64,000 nucleotides of DNA. Source: an uncultured Burkholderiales bacterium. Lineage in GTDB: Bacteria; Pseudomonadota; Gammaproteobacteria; Burkholderiales; Burkholderiaceae_C. The notes under the pieces were generated by a model. The model was not told the DNA's origin. It made no database searches and saw only the letters and a list, made by a program, of their open reading frames with translations. Positions within the stretch are counted from its first letter, which is position 1, and the number at the start of each line of letters is the position of its first letter. This document shows positions 41,176-56,100 of the stretch, in pieces. The stretch lies in the NCBI GenBank assembly GCA_903935585.1, contig CAIZSE010000160.1, forward strand, positions 1 through 64,000, given 5' to 3'. Position numbers and translations under genes: made by a program.

Positions 41176-44100
41176 ATCGGGCACCACCGACTTGCTGTCC
41201 AGCCAGTCGGTGCAAACAGCCCCGGCCCAACTGCTGTCCGACCTTGGCACCGAGACGACACCCCCCGAGTGGGTCCCACCAAGTTCTGAGCCATTACAAC
41301 TGCGTTGGCCCTCAGGCTCACTCATGGATTTGGAACCCGCCCAGCAGGCCGGCCAAATGCTGCAACTCGACAGTGGTTTGACTCTGACCGGCACAGGCCA
41401 GTGGAACGGCCCTCTGCTCAATGCCGGCGTGGTGGCCCCGGGCGAGTCACCCGGCGTACTGCAGGTGCAGTCATTCGAGCAAGGCGCTGCGGGCGTGCTG
41501 CAGTTGGAGATCGGTGGCAGTCGCCCCGGTTCAGGCCAGAGCGAAGTGCTCGACGGTCATGACCAGGTGGTGGTGTCCGGGCAGGCCCGCCTCCAGGGCC
41601 TGCTTTCTTTGGACTTCATCAACGATTTCCGCCCTACCGCCGGTCAGGTCTTTGATGTCATGACCTGGTCTTCCCGGCAGGGGACTTTCTCGGCATACAG
41701 CGGCCTGTATGCCGGAAACGGCCTGTACATGAAGCCGATCTATGAATCGGATCGCCTCAGGCTTGTGGCCACAGCGCTGCCCGGCCTCGCGCAGCTTTCA
41801 TTGGCCGATGTGCCGCAGGCACAAACGGCGCTTGATCAGTGGCTTACCCAGTTGGCCAATCAGGTGACGCAGACGACGGTCTCGCTTGACGCCTCGCTGG
41901 AGGTGGCCGGCATGCGCTTGTCCGGTCAGTGGCAGGTCTCGGTGGGCCTGCTGGCTGGCAACCAGGTGGAGACCACGCTGACGGCCACCGAAGTCAGTGC
42001 CCAGTGGTCGGTGCCGGGTCTGACCGGTGCGTTGGACCATCTCAGCGGCAGTCTGGTCATGGGTGCCGGGGACTTGCGCCTTAACCTTCAGGGCAGTGGC
42101 GCCCTGGCTGTAGGCGATGGGCCCTCCATGGCGGGTGATTTCACGCTGGCCTATGAGCAGCTCAGCGGCCGCATGGTGGTGAGCGCCCAGGGCCTGAACC
42201 TGCAACTGGGTGACCCTTCACGCGGTCCGGCGCTGTCGCTGTCTGGTGGTGCGCTGAATTTGAGCTCTGGTGCCGGCCAGTACAGCTTGACACTCACCGG
42301 TGATGGCGCGCTCCATGCCATTGAAGGCGCTTCCTTTCAGGGCAGGCTGAGTTACCGCGCTGGCAGTCAGATTCCGGTGGCCCGATTCGAAGCGCAGGAT
42401 GCCTCCGTGCAACTGGGCAGCCTGGGCTCGGTGCGCGGCAACGTTGGCTTTGCCAGCCAGACGGTGGTGGCCGATGGCCTGACCACGCAGGAGCTGCGCA
42501 TGGGCGTGCAGCTGGCCAGTGCCAGCCTGAACATGGGCTTGATCTCCCTGAGCGCCAGCAGCGGTGCCCTGGGTGTGGTCTGGCGAACCAGCACCTCGAC
42601 CACGGGTCTGGGCCAGGCCATTCGCCACACCGCGATGCAGGGTGTGCTGGATGTCTCGCTGGCGCTGGATGCAGCGGTACAGATCAGTGGCCAGCGTGTG
42701 CGGCTGAGCTACAACCCGGGCGAACAGGCCTTGCTGCGCAGCGTGACCATGGCCGACGGCACTGATTTGCTGGTCGACCTGGCTGCTGGTGCCATGCAAC
42801 TGAGTGGCCGCTTTGCGGCCCAGGTGCAGGGGTTGGCGCAATTCGAGGGTGACCTGTCGCTGGATGTGCAAAAGAAAGTGCGCCTGCTCTCCAATGGCCA
42901 GGCGGTGGAGCTGACAGAATATGCGCTGTCGGGCTCCAGGGCCGCCATGTCGTTCATGCCGGGCGTGGGCAGCGGCGGCGCATTGACGGCGCTCGACGCC
43001 GAGCTGGCCCTGGTCTACGCCAAGGACCAGGCTGGCAACAGCTGGCTGAGCAGCCGTGGCACAGCTGGTGCCATGGTGGTGGGCGGTTTCGCCATCGATC
43101 AAATCGACTCGGCCCAGTGGTCCATCAACCGCGCCATCACGCTCAGTGCTGCGCTCAGTGGCGTGACCGTTGACTGGTCGGATGCGCGGCGCTTTTTACT
43201 GGGCACGGGCCGGCAATTCGTTCTGGACCAAGTTGGCGAGGTGCTGACGCTGCCCGTGCAGGGGCGCATTGCCCTGGGCGACAACAGCCTGTCCGGCCAA
43301 CTTCTCTTGACTCACGACCGCGCTGACAACAGCTGGAACCTCAGCGTGGCCAACGCACAGTGGCTGCTGGCGGCTGGGCCAGCCTTTGTGCGGCTCAACC
43401 AGGTCAGTGGCCAGCTGCGCATTGACGCCGACCGTCGGCGCAGCGGTGAGTTGCTGGGGCAGGTGTCCATTGGCGGCATCGCCGGTCTGAGCCTGACCGC
43501 CACAGCCGCGCGCGTGGCTTTCAATGGTGTGGCTGGCACTTACGCTCTCACGCTGACCAACGCCACCTTGGGCATTGAGGGCTTCGGTCAGATCAGCGGC
43601 AACCTGAGCATCAGCCGCCAGACTACGCCAACTGGCGAGCGCCTGCTTATTGCTGGCACCTCCTTGTCGGCCACGGTGGGGGCAGCAGGCGCGCAGCTGC
43701 AGGTCAGCAACGCCCGCATGGGCTTGATTTTGAGCACCGATGCTTTGGGGCAGGGCGGCTACGCCCTGGTGGCTGAAGGCGGTGTTTCCCTCAGCACCAC
43801 AGGCGATCTGGTCAGTCTCAGCGCCCTGCAGGCCAGGGTGGAAATCAACCGCCTAGGCAGCAGCCTCAACGAGGTCTTGACCCTGGGCGACGGCTCGAGC
43901 GTTGCGCTCGTGTTTGACGACGAGCGGCCCAGAAGCGCGGTGTCCATCATGGGTGCCAACTTGCAGGTGGGCAGCTGGGGCAGCGTCAGTGGTGACCTGC
44001 GCATCGTCAGCCAAATGGTCACCATCGGTGCCATCACGCGTCAGCAGCTGGAAATCGGCGTCGAAAACCTCAGCGCCGCACTGGCCATGGGTGGGCCCAG

Positions 44101-47100
44101 CGTCGGCCTCAGCGGTGGCCGTGCCGCCTTGCTGCTGTTCAACGAAACCGTCAACAACCAAAACCTGTTGCGCTATGCGCTGCAGGCCGAGGGCCAGGCG
44201 ACGCTGGCCGGTGTCAGCGGCCTGAGCCTCAGCGCCCAGCGCATGCAAGTTGCCATCAACCGCAGCGGCGCAGCCATCGAGCGCAGCATCGCCACCCCCG
44301 CTGGCTGGCTGCAGATGGCGCAGACCGAGGGTGAGACGCGCTTGCGCGGTTATGCCTCGGTGGGCGTGGGCAGCTGGTTCAGCGCCGAAGGCGAGGTCTT
44401 CCTGGAGTCACGGCAGAACCAGAGCGTGACGCTCAGCGATGGCAGCACGGCCAGCGTGAACATGTTGCTGTTGGGCGGCAGCGGTCTGTCGGCAACGGTC
44501 AGCGCCGGGGCCAGTCTGGCCCTGGGCGATGTCACCCTGGCCATGGCGATGAGCAGCGAGACAGGCAGCGCCACCCGGCGCTGGATCACCTCCAGCGCGA
44601 CCGTGGGTTCGGCCTCCATCGATGCGCTGGCCCAAGTGCAGATCGAGCTGGGCATGCTCGACATCAACCGGCAGCTCAACAGCGATGGCTCGCTGTATTT
44701 GTTCAACGACGAGAAGGTCATCAACTGGCGGCCCACCGACACCAGTGCCGGTTTGCCGCTGGTGATCAACGCCACCAACGCGCTGGTCATCGACTCGCAG
44801 GTCTCGCGCTTGGCTGCCGCTGTCAAGGGCCGGCTTGACATCGGTGGGGCCAGCATCGAAGGCACCTTCCACATCACCGAGGCTTCTACAACGGTCAATG
44901 GTCAGGTTTTACCCGCCTGGGCCCTGCTGGCCAGCCAGGCCAGCGTGGCACTGCAGGCCAATGGGGCCAGCGCACGCATCGAAAACGTCACTGGCCACCT
45001 GTTGATCGCGGCCAACGGCGTCAGTGGCACGCTGTCAGGGGACGGCTCGGTCACAGGCATCGATGGCGTCAGCGCCAGCGGCAGCCTGGTGGCCAGTTTT
45101 TCTGACAATCGCCTGCAACTGGCAGGCAGCCTGGAGATGGCGGTCACCGGTGTCGGGCAGCTGTCTGGAAATTTCTCGGTCATCAAGGAACCAAGCGTTT
45201 TCTCGGTGCCGGAATTTGAGCGCAAGACCGCCACCGTGAGTGTTGGCGGCACCAGTGAAGAAACCACCGCGGGTGGGCAGATCACCACGGCGCGCCTGCG
45301 CCTGTCGCTCTCAGACGCCAGCGGCAAGTTCACCCGTGAAGGGCTTTACAGCTTGGGCTGGGGTGGCCAAAACCAGAGCTTTGAAACCCTCAGCGGTGTG
45401 GGTGCGGCGGCCCGTCCGGTCACTGACGAAGAGCTCGCCAGTCGCATACAGGCTGCACTGGAGCGCTTGGCCGTGGTCGGTCAGGGCAATGTGCGCGTTA
45501 GTGGCACCCGCAGTACCGGCTTCGAGCTGGAATTCATCGGCGTCCTGGCTGGACAGCATGTCGCCCTGGCCACAGCCGCCGGTGGCGATGGTTTGTGGCT
45601 GGCGCAGCCACCCGATCCGGCCGACCGCGACGACTGGGGTGTGATCGAGGAAACCGGGGCCATGCAGGTCTCGCGCAGTGAGGTGCAGCAACTCACGCTC
45701 AACCGGAGCAGCGGCAGCGGGCAGACTTTCACCCTGGCCCTGGGCGGCGTGGTGACTGCGCCAATCGCATTCAATGCCGCCGGCACGGCCGTGAACGAGC
45801 GCCAGTTGCTCACGCTGACTGCGGCCAACCGCGCCGCTGGACAGTTTTGGCTGGTGCTGGATGGGCAGGCCAGCAGCAAGGTGCGTTATTCCGCCGACCC
45901 GACCTACCACACGGCTCAGCTGCAATCGGCGCTTGAGGGGCTGGTGGGTGCTGGCAATGTGACGGTCAGCTACAAGCAGGGTTACACCGGCAACAACAGC
46001 ATCGACTACCTGATTGAGTTTCGCGGCGCGCGCGCTGGCATGGACTTGTCCAGCCTGCAGGCCGTCAGCTCGGCGGGCGACATCGTGCTGCAAGTGGGCA
46101 CGCTGCGCCAGGGCTCTCCAGGGTATTCGGTGGTGCAGCAGGCACGCGCGATAGAGGCGGCCCTGCAGGCCAGCCTGGGCACTGGCAGCGTGAGCGTGGC
46201 CTACGACCCAGCCTCCAGTCTGGGCAGTTCTCGCTTTCAGATCAGCTTTACTGGCGGCTTGGCCGGCCGCGACCAGAGCACTTTGCTGACCGCGGTGTCT
46301 GGTGCCGGCTTGAGCGCCAGCGTCAGTACCATGCGCAACGGGCAGGCCGCCGTTGGCGCGGTGCAGACGGTGCGTTTGTACGACGAGGCCGTGGTCGGCA
46401 CCTTTGAGTTGGGCCTTTGGTTCCAGGGCCGCACCTACACCACCGGCGCGCTGCCCTTCAATGCATCGGCCTCCCAAGTGCAGGCGGCTTTGTTGTCTGC
46501 ACAAAGCAGCACCGGGCAGTCGCTGGCGCAGCTGGGCGTGCAGACCACCGTGCAACTGCTCACCGAGACCCAGGGCAGCAAGGTTTGGCAGGTGGCCTTT
46601 GGCGGCAACGCTGAAAGCGTGGACCTGGACCTGCTGCAAGGGCGCATCACCAGCACCGTGCCGGCACCTGATGCCAGCCTGTCCATTCAGCGGCAGGCCA
46701 GCACCAGCAGCGAGACGCAGCGCCTGAGCCTGGGCAGCCCTGGTGGGCGCGTGCGGCTGTCCCTCGAAGGGGTCAGTGGCAGCACCGATGTGCTCGACTT
46801 GGCCACACTCACCCCCGAGTTGCTGCGCAGCGCACTGGCAAGCCTGAGCGGTATTGGCTCGGTTGACAAGCTGCAAGTCACTGCGGTGGCGGGCAGCAGC
46901 GGCGCCTACGACATTCGCTTTGCGGGCAGCCTGGCCGGGCGTGACATGGCCCGGCTGCTGGTCAGCCCGGTGCAGACGCTTTCGCTGGCCATGGCCGGCG
47001 GCCTGCGCCCCAGCCACTTGCAACTGAACCTGGCAGGCTCGGCAGAGAGTACCCCCGAATTCAATATGGCGGGGCTGAGCGACGCGCAGTTGGCGCAGTC

Positions 47101-50100
47101 GTTGCAACTGCTCATTGGCATGCTGCCCGACCTCAATGCAGGCCAGGTGCGGGTGCAGGCCCGTGCCGATGCGCCGCTCAGCTTTGACATCAGCTTTGTC
47201 AACGCCCTGGCGGGTGCCAGCCTGCCGGCCGTGCAGGCGGTGGTATCGCGCAAGGTAGAGGTCAGCACCGAGCGCTTACTGATCGGTGCCAGCAGCGTGA
47301 ACGCGCAAGTCGGTGGTGCGGGCGCAGGTGTGACCGTGCAAAACGGTGAGCTGGCCTTGCTGGTGCAAAAAAGGCCCGATGCCAGCACTGGTTATGCCCT
47401 GCAGATGACGGGGCAGGCGGCACTGAGCGGTTTTGGCGGCAGCGTCAGCCTTTCGGCTGGCGCGCAGTTACGCGTCAATGCCATGGGCGAGGCGGTGTCG
47501 GTCACTGTGCCCACTGGCGTAAACAGCAGTGCAGTCCTCACTTTTGCAGACGGCATGGCCCGGCAGGAACTGCTGATCACCAACGGTCGCATCGACGTGT
47601 CAGGCCTTGGCTATGTGCAGGGCGACCTCAAACTCATCACCACGCGCCTGTTGATCAATGGCGTGATCACCACCGATCTGAGCATCGGCTTTGAAAATGC
47701 TGGCGGCACTTTAACGCTGGGTGGCGCGCAAGCGGCCCTGACCGGTGGCCAAGGCGCGCTGATGCTGCGCCACGAGGTTGACGCGGGTGGTGTGGTCACG
47801 CGGCGCATCGCGCTGCAGGCCGACGGCACCGTGGCCTTGCAGGCCAACGGGGTGAGCCTGAACTCGGCCATGCGCCTGAGCTACAACCGCTGGGGCGATG
47901 CGCTGCAGGCCACCGTGGCCACGCCCACAGGGGATTACCAGCTCGGTCTGCTTGTGGGCGAAACCCGCCTGGTCGGCCAGACCGAGCTCACGCTGGCCAG
48001 CACCTTGGTGGTCAGCGGCAATCTTTCCATCGAAAGCCGCCTTGCCCAGACGGTCACGCTGAGCAACGGCGTCCAGGTTCAGGTCAACCAGCTCATCATC
48101 GGAGGCACCCAGGTCTCAGCGGGCGTGCGCTCAGGTTCGGACACAATCGCTGCCCTTGGCGGCATCGACATTGCCGCAGTGGTCAGCACCGAGGTGGTGG
48201 CCAGTGGCGCGCCGCGAGGCTGGATCACCTCAAGCGCCACGCTGGGCTCGGTCAGTGTGGCCGGGTACAGCCTGCAAGATCTGCAGACGGCACAGCTGAA
48301 CATCAACCGTGCCTACGATGCGGTCTCCGGTCGCCTGGTCGATGCGGCCAACCACGCCACCCAGGCAGCGCAGGCGGTGATCGACTGGTCCACCAGCGCG
48401 CAGACCTTGACGCTGTCGGCCAGCCAATCCGTGGTGCTGGCGCAGGCCCTGCCGCGTTTTGAGATTCCGGTCAGTGGCACCATCGATATCGGCGGTGCCA
48501 AGGTCTCGGGCAATTTCAAAATCACGCTTGATCAAAATGGTGGCGATCGCATCTGGACCATCGATGCGCAAGGCGCCAGCGTGGGCTACCGCAGCGGCGG
48601 TGCTTATGTCGGCATCGAAAATGCTAGCGGCACCCTGGTGTTTGGGCCGGGCAGCACCCGCAGCGGGAGCTTGAGCGGCACCGCCGTGATCGAGGGCCTG
48701 GGGGGCGTGTCGGTGGCGGGCAGTTTCAGCACCAGCTTCTCGGGCACAGGCCTGAACTTCAGCGGCACGGCGATGACGCTGACGGTCGCCGGTTTCGGTC
48801 AGATCAGCGGCAACCTGAGCGTCAGTCGCACCAGCGGCGGGCAGATCCTGTTGGCCGCTACTGGGGTGTCGGCCAGCATAGGGGCTGGCGGCACCGGCAT
48901 CAGCGTGAGCAACGCCAGCCTGGGGCTTTACATCGCCGGGCTGGCCGAAAATTCGGCTGGTTACGCGCTGGTGGCCAACGGCAGCGCCAGTCTCGACGGC
49001 TTTGCCGGCGTGTCAATGGCGGCCAATGCCCAGGTGCGCATCAACACCCTGGGCCAGACCCTGAACACCAACATCGGCGGCGTGGACCTGGTCTTTGCCG
49101 AGCGCAGCCGCGTGCAAGAGGTGGCCATTTCCAGTGGCAGCCTCACCGTGGTCGGGTTGGGCACCCTCAGCGGTGCCCTGGCCATCACCTCGACCACCTG
49201 GGTCAACGGCAGCAACCAGACGGTGCAGGATGTGCGCATCGGCCTGAGCGGGGTGTCGGGCACTTTGACGCTGGGCGCACTATCTGCCACCCTGTCCAGC
49301 GGTGCAGGTGCGCTGCTGCTCAAGAAGGTGGGCTCAGCCAACAGCACCCATGCCGTGCAGATCGAGGGTGATGTGGTGCTGGCTGGTGCCGGCGTCAACC
49401 TCAGCGCCAACCGCATGCGCGTGGCCTACAACCGCCTGGGCAGTGCTGTCGATGGCTTGGAGGTGAGCACCGGCAGTGGCCATTACACCGTCAATTTGCT
49501 CAACAACGAAACCCGGGTCAGCGGCCAGGCCAGTGCCACGGTGGCCGGACTGAGTCTCTCAGGTGAGGTGTTCCTGGAAGTGCAGACCGGCATCACCCAG
49601 ACCCTGGCAGATGGCGTCACCGTGACCCTTGATCAGACCCTTCTCGGCGGCACCGGCTTGTCGCTCAGTTATGCCAGCGGGGGCAGCACGCTGGCGCAGT
49701 TTGGCGGCGTAGACCTGGCCCTGGTCTTCTCCCAAAACACCGCCGATGCCAGCCAGCGCTGGCTGACCGCCCTGGGCAACCTGGGTTCGATCGAGGTCAT
49801 GGGTCAGTCGCTGGCCGACCTGAGCAGCGCGCAGCTGCGCCTGAATCAGGCCATCGACGCTGCGGGAAACCTGATCGAGGACAACTCGCGCGCTGTGCTC
49901 AACTGGGCCGGCAGTCAAGCCCGCACGATCGCGCTGTCGGCCGTCGACAGTGGCAAGCAAGCGCTGATTAACATGGCCGATCGGCGCTGGGAAATTCCAG
50001 TCGACGGCGCACTCGACTTTGGTGCAGCGCGCCTGGCTGGCCAGTTCAACATCGTGCTCGACAAGGATTTGATAACGGGCAATCGCATCTGGGACATCCA

Positions 50101-53100
50101 GGCCACTGGTGTGGCGGTGACTGTCAGTGCTGCAGACGTCAGCGTGGCCCTGACCCAGGGCGCGGGCAGTCTCTACCTCAATGGCAACCAGCGCAGTGGC
50201 TCGATCAGTGGCCTGGCCAGCATCAGTGGGCTGGCCGGCCTGAGTCTGGAGGGGGCGCTCAGCGCCAACTTCGACGCCAATGGACTGTTCCTGTCGGGCA
50301 ACAACGTGGCGGTGACGGTTGAGGGCTTTGGCCGCATGGCGGGCGATTTTGCCGTCAGTAAGAACGGCAGTGGTGCAACCAGCACTTTGACGGTGGGCCT
50401 GAACAACATCAGTGCTGACTTTGGGGGCGTCTCAATCAACGATGGCCAACTCGGTCTGTATGCAGGCCGCAACGCTTTGGGCGAAGCCGGGTACGCCCTG
50501 GTCGCCCAGGGCATTGCCAGCGTGAGTGGCCTGAGTGGCCTGAGCCTGAATGCCAACGCCGCGGTGCGCATCAACACACTGGGCGAGGCGCTGTCCCGCA
50601 CCATCACGGTGGGCTCGGGCAGCGTGGCCGTGGAATTTGCCAACGGTTTGGCGGTGCAGGAACTGCTGATCCGCGAAGGCACCCTCACCATCGACGGCTT
50701 GGGCTCACTCTCCGGCGATCTGGGCATTCGGGCGCAGACCGAGCGCAGCGGCACCACCACCACCAGCACGCTGCGCATCGGCTTGTCGGGTTTGAGCGGC
50801 AGCCTGACCCCTGGCGGCGTGGGTGCCACGCTCACGGGCGGCAACGGCGCGCTGCTGATCGAAAAAGTCAGCACCTCGACTGTCACCACCTCACGCTATG
50901 CGGTGCAGGTCGGCGGCAGCCTGGCGCTCAGCGGTATTGACGGGGTCACGCTGCAGGCGCAGGCGCTCAGCGTGGCTTACAACCGGCTGGGTCGGGCGGT
51001 GGACAACGAGGTGATCGCCACCGGGTCGGGCGACTACCTGATGAATTTGCTGGACAACGAGACGCGCATCCGCGGCCAAATGGACGTGTCGGTGGCCGGC
51101 GTACTGAGCATCTCGGGTGACATGTTCATCGAAAGCCGCACCGCCGCCAACGCCGCCAATGTGGGCCTGAGCGACGGCAGCAGCGTGTCGGTTGACCAGC
51201 TCATCTTTGGTGGCGCCGGCATTCAGGCGGCGCTGGGCAACAGCAGTGTCGGTGCCAGCCTGCGTGACGTGGACGTTGCCGTGGTGCTGAGCACCGAGCG
51301 CGGCAGCGGCTCGCCCCGGCGCTGGCTCAGTGCGCAGGCGCTGGTGGGCGGTGCCACCGTGCAAGGCTATGCGCTGGCGGATCTGCGCTCGGTGCAGTTG
51401 CTGGTCAACAGTGAACTGCTCGCGGGTGCGTTGGTGCTCGACGGCACGCGGGCCGTGATCGACTGGAACGGGCCGGCCAACAGCAGCCAGACCCTGGTGG
51501 CGATCTCGTCCAACCAGAATCTGGCCTTCGCGCAGGGGCAGCGGGTCTTTGCCATGGATGTCGATGCTCGCATGGCCCTGGGGCCTGCCAGCCTGTCGGG
51601 CCGCTTCAATATCGCCCTGGACAGTTCAGCCTTGGGCGACAAGGCCTGGCGCATCGATGCCAGCGGGGTGGACGTGGCCCTTCAGGCCAATGGCGCCAGC
51701 GTTGGCCTGCGCAATGGCACTGGGCAACTGTGGCTGGGCAAGGACGCTGACAGCGGACTGTACGGTGCCAGCCAACGCAGTGGCAGCATCAGCGGCACAG
51801 CTTCGGTCACTGGCGTCAGCGACCTGAGCCTGACCGGCACCTTTGCAGCGCGCTTTGACAGTCAGGGCAACCTGGGGCTGGCCGGTGCCGTCGAGATGGA
51901 CATGGCCGGCTTCGCCAAGGCCAGTGGGCAGTTTGCGGTCAGCCAGAACGCCTTGCTAACGGCCACACCTCAAACCCAAAATGCGAGCCAGAGCGCCGGG
52001 GCCAGCCTGAGCGTGAGCGAGACCCAGCGGGGTGGCCAACAAAGTGCCAGCACATTCAGCCTGAAGGTGGCTGAGGGCAGCGACAGCAGCTTGCGTGTGC
52101 GTGAAGGCCTTTATGGCTTTGGCTGGAATGGGGCCAGCGTCCAGGTGCGGCTGCTGGCCAGCGATGCAGACGCCGTCTGGGCCAGCAAGCTCCAGTCGGC
52201 CATGGTTGCGCTGTTTGGCAGCGGCAACGCCACGGTCTCTGGCAGTGTGTCCAGCGGCTTTGCCATCACCCTGGCCGGTACCCGCCTGGGTGAGGCAGTC
52301 ACCGGCCTGAGCCTGGTGCCGCCGGCAGACCCCGGTCTGCGTGATGACTGGGGCAGCAATTACCTGGTCGCACAGGCCACGGCCACCACCGGTGCGGTGC
52401 ACGCGCTCGACTTGATGCCAGCGGGTACGGCAGGCGCCATTCGTTTGGGCTTTGACTTCCAGGCGGTGAGCAACACAGTCATGCGCCTGACCGGTTACGA
52501 CAGTGCCAGCGGGCGTTTCCGCGAAGGCCACTACCAACTCAGTTTTGGCGAGCGCACCGCCAGCGTGAGCAGCCTGAGCGCCAGCGGCACCGCGTTGAGC
52601 GATATCGAATTCGTCAGCCGCTTGCGTGTCGGACTCGATAGCCTTTTTGGCACCGGTGCGGTGCAGGTCAGCGGCACCCGCATTGCGGGCTTTGCCATTG
52701 AATTCATCGGTCCGTGGTCCGGCCAAGCCATTGCGGTGGACAGCGTCGCCGGAGGCAGCGGTCTGTTCATGCGGGCACCGCTTGATCTGGCCGCTGGCCT
52801 GTCTGCGCTGGACCAGAGCCAGGTCATCAGCCAGGCGGTTTCTGCCAGCGTGCCCACCGCTTACACCTTCAATGTGCAAGTGCCTGCGGGGGGGGCCACG
52901 GTCAACGCCGACAGCTTCGCGCTGCAGTTCGAGGGCAACCCGCGCAGCGCCAACATTAAATTTGTCAATCTACAGGACTCGCAGGGCCGGCACATCATTG
53001 ACGCGCTGATGGTGCTCACCGGCAGCCGCGCCGCTTACACCACCAAGTTGCTGGTGGCTTCGGCCGATGGCCAGCCGCAGAAGGTCTACCAGTCGGCCGA

Positions 53101-56100
53101 CCTCACCGTGCGCCAGCTGAGCTCACCCGGCAACAGCCAGCTCTACGAGATCAGCTTTACGGGTGCGCTGACGGGCAAGGTGCTGGGCTGGGGTGCCCTG
53201 TCGGCGAGCAACACCGGTGCGACTGCGGGCGTGCAGTATCTGCTGGCCGGCAAGTCCGGCAGCACCGCCACGGCCGCAGGCGCGGTACACGCGCTCGATC
53301 GCTTCGATCCGGCGCTGCGCGGCAGCTTCACGCTTGGCCTGACGGTGGCTGGCGTCAGCTACACCACCAGCCAGATCGACTTGCAGGCCAGCGCAGCGGC
53401 TCTGGAGGCAGCGCTGCTGATGGCCCGCTCTTCGGGCAATGTCAGCTTGGCCAGCACGGGCGTGAACGTCACCGGCACCCTCAACAGCCAGGGCCAGTGG
53501 CAAATCAGCTTTGGTGGCGCGGCAGTGGGCCAGCGTATTGCGCCGCTGACGCGCACTGTCTTGGCGCAGGCGGCACCATCAGCCACGCTTGCGGTGCAAA
53601 GCAGTGGCCTGAGCACGGCAGCAGGTCACTACAGCACCGCCGCCATCGACTTTGCGCAGTTCAACAACACCAGCACCGGCGGCACAGTCTTGCGCGATGC
53701 CCTGCTGGCAGCGCGTACGGCAGACGGCCGGGTGTTTTCCAATGCGGGTGTGACTGTCAGCACCTCGTATGACAGCGCCGCCCGCCAGTGGCGAGTCAGT
53801 TTGGGCGGGGCCGCTGTGGCGCAGCGCTTCGAGCCACTGCAAGGGGAGGTTGTCCCCTTGGTGGCGGCGCAGGCTTCTTTGGCTCAAGGCGTCACCGGCA
53901 GCACCAGCAACGAGGTGCAGCACTTGAGCCTCAACCAGGCCGGTGCCTTCCAGCTCGGTTTCAACGGTCGCTACACCGCTGTGCTGCAGACTGCGGGCCT
54001 GAGTGCAGCCGCCCTGCAGGCTGCCCTGGAATCACTGTCGGGCGTGGGGGCGGGCCAAGTGCGTGTGAGCGCCGCAGGCGAGGGCCAATGGGACATCGCT
54101 TTCCAGGGGGCACTGGCCGGGCGCAATGTGGCTGCGCTTCAGGTGCAGGCCGTGCGCACCCTCGATCTGGGGTTGGGCGATAGTCAGTGGGCAGATGCGT
54201 TGCGGCTGCGCCTGGTCGGTCAAACCGACTGGGCGCGCAGCATCGAGCGCGTCAGCGGCACCACCGATGCAGCCTGGCGCAGCCTGTTGCTCAGCGAGCT
54301 GCAGACGGCCTTGCAGAGCCTACCCGGCGTGGGCCGTGGCAATTTGCTGTTGCAGGCGGTTGATGGTTCGTCGGGCCGGTTTTATTTGGTGGCCAGCGCT
54401 GGACTGCAAGGCAAGAGCCTGCCCGCCATCGAGGTGCAACTGTTCCGCCCCGTCAGCGAGCCTGACAACTACCTGCATGTGGGTGTTTCGGGTGCCACCG
54501 TGTCGGTGGGCACCGCCAGCGCGGGCCTGCAGATCCAGCAGGCCGAGCTGGGGCTGGTGATTTCCCGTAGCACGCCTGCGCAGATCGGCGTGACGGCACC
54601 TGCGCCGGGTTACGCCCTGTATGCCGCTGGCCAGGCCAGCCTCAATGGTTTTGCTGGCCAGGTCAGCCTGCAGGCCGATGCAGTGATTCAGATCAACACG
54701 CTGGGGCGCGCGGTCGACCAGAGCGTCAAGACCGGTCTGACCAGCCTCAACCGCAACGTCACTTTCAGTGATGGCCTTGTGCGCAAGGAAATCACCATCT
54801 TGCAAGGCACGGTCGCGGTGGCCGGTGTGGCCCAGGTTTCAGGTCAGCTCAAGCTGGTCTCGACCACCCAGACCGTCAGTGGACAAGTGGTTACCGATAT
54901 CCGCATCGGTGTGGACCAGGCCAGTGGCTCGCTCAGCGCCGGTTCGGCCAGCTTGACACTGAGCGATGGCACTGGCGCGGTGGTGCTGCGCCACACCAGC
55001 AGTGGTGGCACTGTCAGCACACAATACGCGCTGGTGGCCGAAGGTGCGGTGGCCGTGACCGGTGTGCCGGGCCTTCAGGTGCAGGCTGACAGTTTGCGCA
55101 TTGCGGTCAACCGCTGGGGCGCTGACCTCAGTCAGGATGTGGCCACAGCCCGCGGCAGCTACCGCATGGAGCTCAAGGACAACGAGACCCGTGCACGCGG
55201 ACAGATGACCATCGATGTGGCCGGGGCGCTCAAGGCCAGTGGAGAGTTGTTCATCGAGTCGCGCACCAACCAGAGCGTGCGGCTGAGTGACGCCTCGAAC
55301 GTCACCGTCAACCAGCTGATCCTCGGCGGTGCGGGCCTGTCGGCACAACTGGGCAACGACACCATCGGTGCCCGCATGCAAGACGCCGCGCTGGCGGTGG
55401 TCATTTCGACCGAAGTGGTGAGCGGCGCTCAAACTGCGCGCCGCTGGCTCACCAGCAAGGCCCAACTGGCCTCGGCCGAACTGGCCGCAGGCGTCACCGC
55501 CACCATCACCCAGGGCTCGCTGGACATCAACCGCCAGTTCGCCAGCAGTGGCGGCCTGCTCGCCCCGGGTGGCGTGGTGATCGACTGGAACGGTGCCGAC
55601 GACCAGCAGAGCATGGCACTGACCCTGGCACCTGGCCGCAGCGTGCAGCTGGCCGACGGCCAGCAAGTCTTCCAGTTGGCGCTCACCGGCGAGCTGCTGT
55701 TCGGCCCAGCCAGGCTTGGGGGCAGCTTCACGCTTGGCCTGCAGGAAGGCAGTGCCGGCGCGCAAAGCTGGACGGTCGATGCGCGCAATGCCTATGCCTC
55801 CATGACGGCCAGCGGTGCCACGGTGGCTTTGAGTAACGGCAGCGGCCGCATCCTGATCGGCCCCAACGGCGAAAAGTCGGGCAGCGTCTTGGGCGTGGCC
55901 TCGGTGACGGGGGTCGATGGCTTGGGCCTGAAGGGGACGCTCGCCACCCGCTTTGACGCGGCCGGCAACTTCCAGTTGGCCGGTGCGCTTGAGCTGGACA
56001 TTTCGGGCTTTGCCAGCCTCAGTGGCGAGTTCGCGGTCACCAAGCAATCCCCGGCCCGCATCGAAGTTGAGCCAGCCATCAGCCGGGGTCAGACCGAGGC

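Noticed and set aside
45311-47107. Minus-strand ORF (598 codons) over the giant gene; likewise 54839-56908 and 58520-60055
   Set aside because: Gln/His/Arg-rich antisense frames typical of high-GC repetitive coding DNA. The plus-strand frame is continuous and carries repeated protein motifs.
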